Positions 62,639 through 64,000 of a stretch of 64,000 nt of DNA are shown here, in pieces (positions within the stretch are counted from its first letter, which is position 1; the number at the start of each line of letters is the position of its first letter). Source of the DNA: Acanthacorydalis orientalis. Taxonomy: Eukaryota; Arthropoda; Insecta; Megaloptera; Corydalidae. A model generated the notes under the pieces. It saw only the letters and a list, made by a program, of their open reading frames with translations. It ran no database searches and was not told the origin of the DNA. A program made the position numbers and the translations under genes. Location of the stretch: contig CM068314.1 of assembly GCA_034766995.1 (NCBI GenBank), positions 13,164,201-13,228,200 of the forward strand. Reading direction: 5' to 3'.

Positions 62639-64000
62639 CTGAAATAAAGACATTTACATTAGTTCATAATTTAAACAATACAATTTAAAATTTACAAAAG
62701 AAGAACTGGGTTACTTTTTTATCTTGTTGATCATTTTAAATTTAATACAGTTTTAAATTATAAAGTATAAAAATATTAAAATATAATTGACTATAATACA
62801 TTAATCCTTTTTTTAATTTCAATGGTATAGTATTAATTAGAAGAAACAGATAATTTGTATTTCACTAAGTAATGAAAAATTAATTTCTCAATGTATATTC
62901 AGTACACATTCAGTTGATTTCATAAAGATAAAATCAAATTAAATAATTAGTAGTTACAATTTATTACAATTTATTGATATTTTGTCGTACTGAAAAATAT
63001 ATTGATTTTTTAAACATACAAATTTTAAAATAATTTAAATAAAAAATAATTATTAGGATATTTCTGAGGTCCATATATATGTGCTTTTATAATCTACCAT
63101 AATTCTATAATTCATAATTTTAGCAGGTAGAGCAGATGTTTGCTGTTACAATTTTCTAATTCTGATTTCTTGTTTCATATAGTGTTTAATGATGATATTT
63201 AATAAATAATATCCTTTAGAGCAGCGTTTCTCAACCTTTTTGCCACGTGACACAATATATTTGTTTGTAATGGCCCCACAACCCAAATGTTTATAATATA
63301 TATTTTTTTAAAAAACCTGGTAGATTGGAGTGTGAACTGTTTAATTGTTGTATTTACAAGATCATTAACAAGTTCAATGATATTGTCTTCATTTATAAGC
63401 AGTATATGTAGAAATATAAATATTATTTTTTAATATTAAGAATAGTATTCGATATTTTAAATAATCATACAATACAATATCCATAATTCTTAACAGAATT
63501 TTCCAATGATCTAAGTTCAAGCAAACAATTTTACCTCTTTCCTATTGTTTTTATGTTCTAAAATATACGTTGAATTTGTTATTTCATTGTTATAAAAATA
63601 TGTTATTTACAATATCATATTTGAACTCATTTTCATATTTTTGCAATTTATGTCAGTTTCTTATAAAACTGACAAATCACTTTCAATTTATAAGTTATCT
63701 TCTAAATATGTACCATTATAATTACTTTTCTTAAAATCTAATAAAAATTTGAACTTTTCTGAAACATTTTTTTACAAATTATTTATTTCATAATTTCCTT
63801 TTTTGTATATATGCATAAAAATAATTCCATAGAAACAAACAGGAAATAACATATTATATAAAAAATATAATTATAATATTAACATAACTTTTCGCCTCTT
63901 TTCTAGAAAAAAATGCTTGTTTAACGCCTACATGTATCATCATTTATACACGAAAATTTCAGACACAAAAAAGCATTATTCTGTACCTGTTTTAAACACA
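62639..64000 (-). other. Part of the next upstream TMTC2 intron
   Basis: AT-rich sequence upstream of the first visible exon. The intron is phase 1. It contains a hAT-type terminus at 63222 and a small hairpin near 63650. No further TPR exon is seen, so the 5' part of the gene continues beyond the window. Confidence 0.7.
63222..63244 (+). mobile_element. hAT-type terminal inverted repeat (one end only)
   Basis: CAGCGTTTCTCAACCTTTTT has the form of termini of many hAT elements (CAG.G.TTCTCAACC). The matching opposite end is not seen before 64000, so the element is truncated or extends past the window. Confidence 0.5.

Overview
This is a strongly AT-rich stretch of animal nuclear DNA that looks like an insect genome, probably a hymenopteran such as a bee. 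That placement is inferred from the base composition, small GC-rich exons with canonical GT/AG borders, the mariner and piggyBac-like relics, and many long (TA)n arrays. Nothing bacterial or organellar is visible.

One gene is clearly supported. Five exons on the minus strand (62638-62394, 40831-40691, 40558-40474, 14584-14406 and 10840-10688) join in phase into the last 267 residues of a TPR protein. It ends in a TGA and matches, from memory of the family, the C-terminal third of TMTC2, an ER membrane protein of the TMTC group of O-mannosyltransferases. The membrane-spanning catalytic half must lie beyond 64000. The introns are very uneven: about 21.6 kb, 132 bp, 25.9 kb and 3.6 kb. Nearly the whole window is therefore intron (10841-62393), plus intergenic DNA downstream of the gene (1 to about 10300) and part of one more intron (62639-64000).

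The rest is a graveyard of small transposons. (a) A cecropia-type (Hsmar1-like) mariner family, 'family A', has at least nine remnants; several share the same internal deletion, which joins the transposase DNA-binding domain to the 3' end. (b) A second mariner, 'family B', has three remnants, again internally deleted. (c) A third mariner is a near-full-length pseudogene at 49451-50570. (d) There are TTAA-flanked piggyBac-like non-autonomous elements, including a related pair at 42781-43022 and 61851-62067. (e) A palindromic MITE occurs at 47573-47768 and 55544-55744. (f) A long-TIR MITE occurs at 11616-11935, 28238-28470 and 55115-55400. (g) An unclassified repeat occurs in opposite orientation at 18475-18840 and 21117-21530. 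(h) A hAT-type terminus is at 63222-63244. (i) Paired inverted motifs that read like the core of a short hammerhead ribozyme occur at 1020-1102, 4880-4914, 8700-8806 and 9253-9412.

Scattered patches of higher GC and CpG content inside the large introns (for example 35030-35340, 45740-46080, 54330-54600 and 59790-60200) have no convincing reading frame and may be conserved regulatory DNA. No wholly new system is evident. The most unusual observations are the shared-deletion mariner derivatives and the inverted hammerhead-like motifs.
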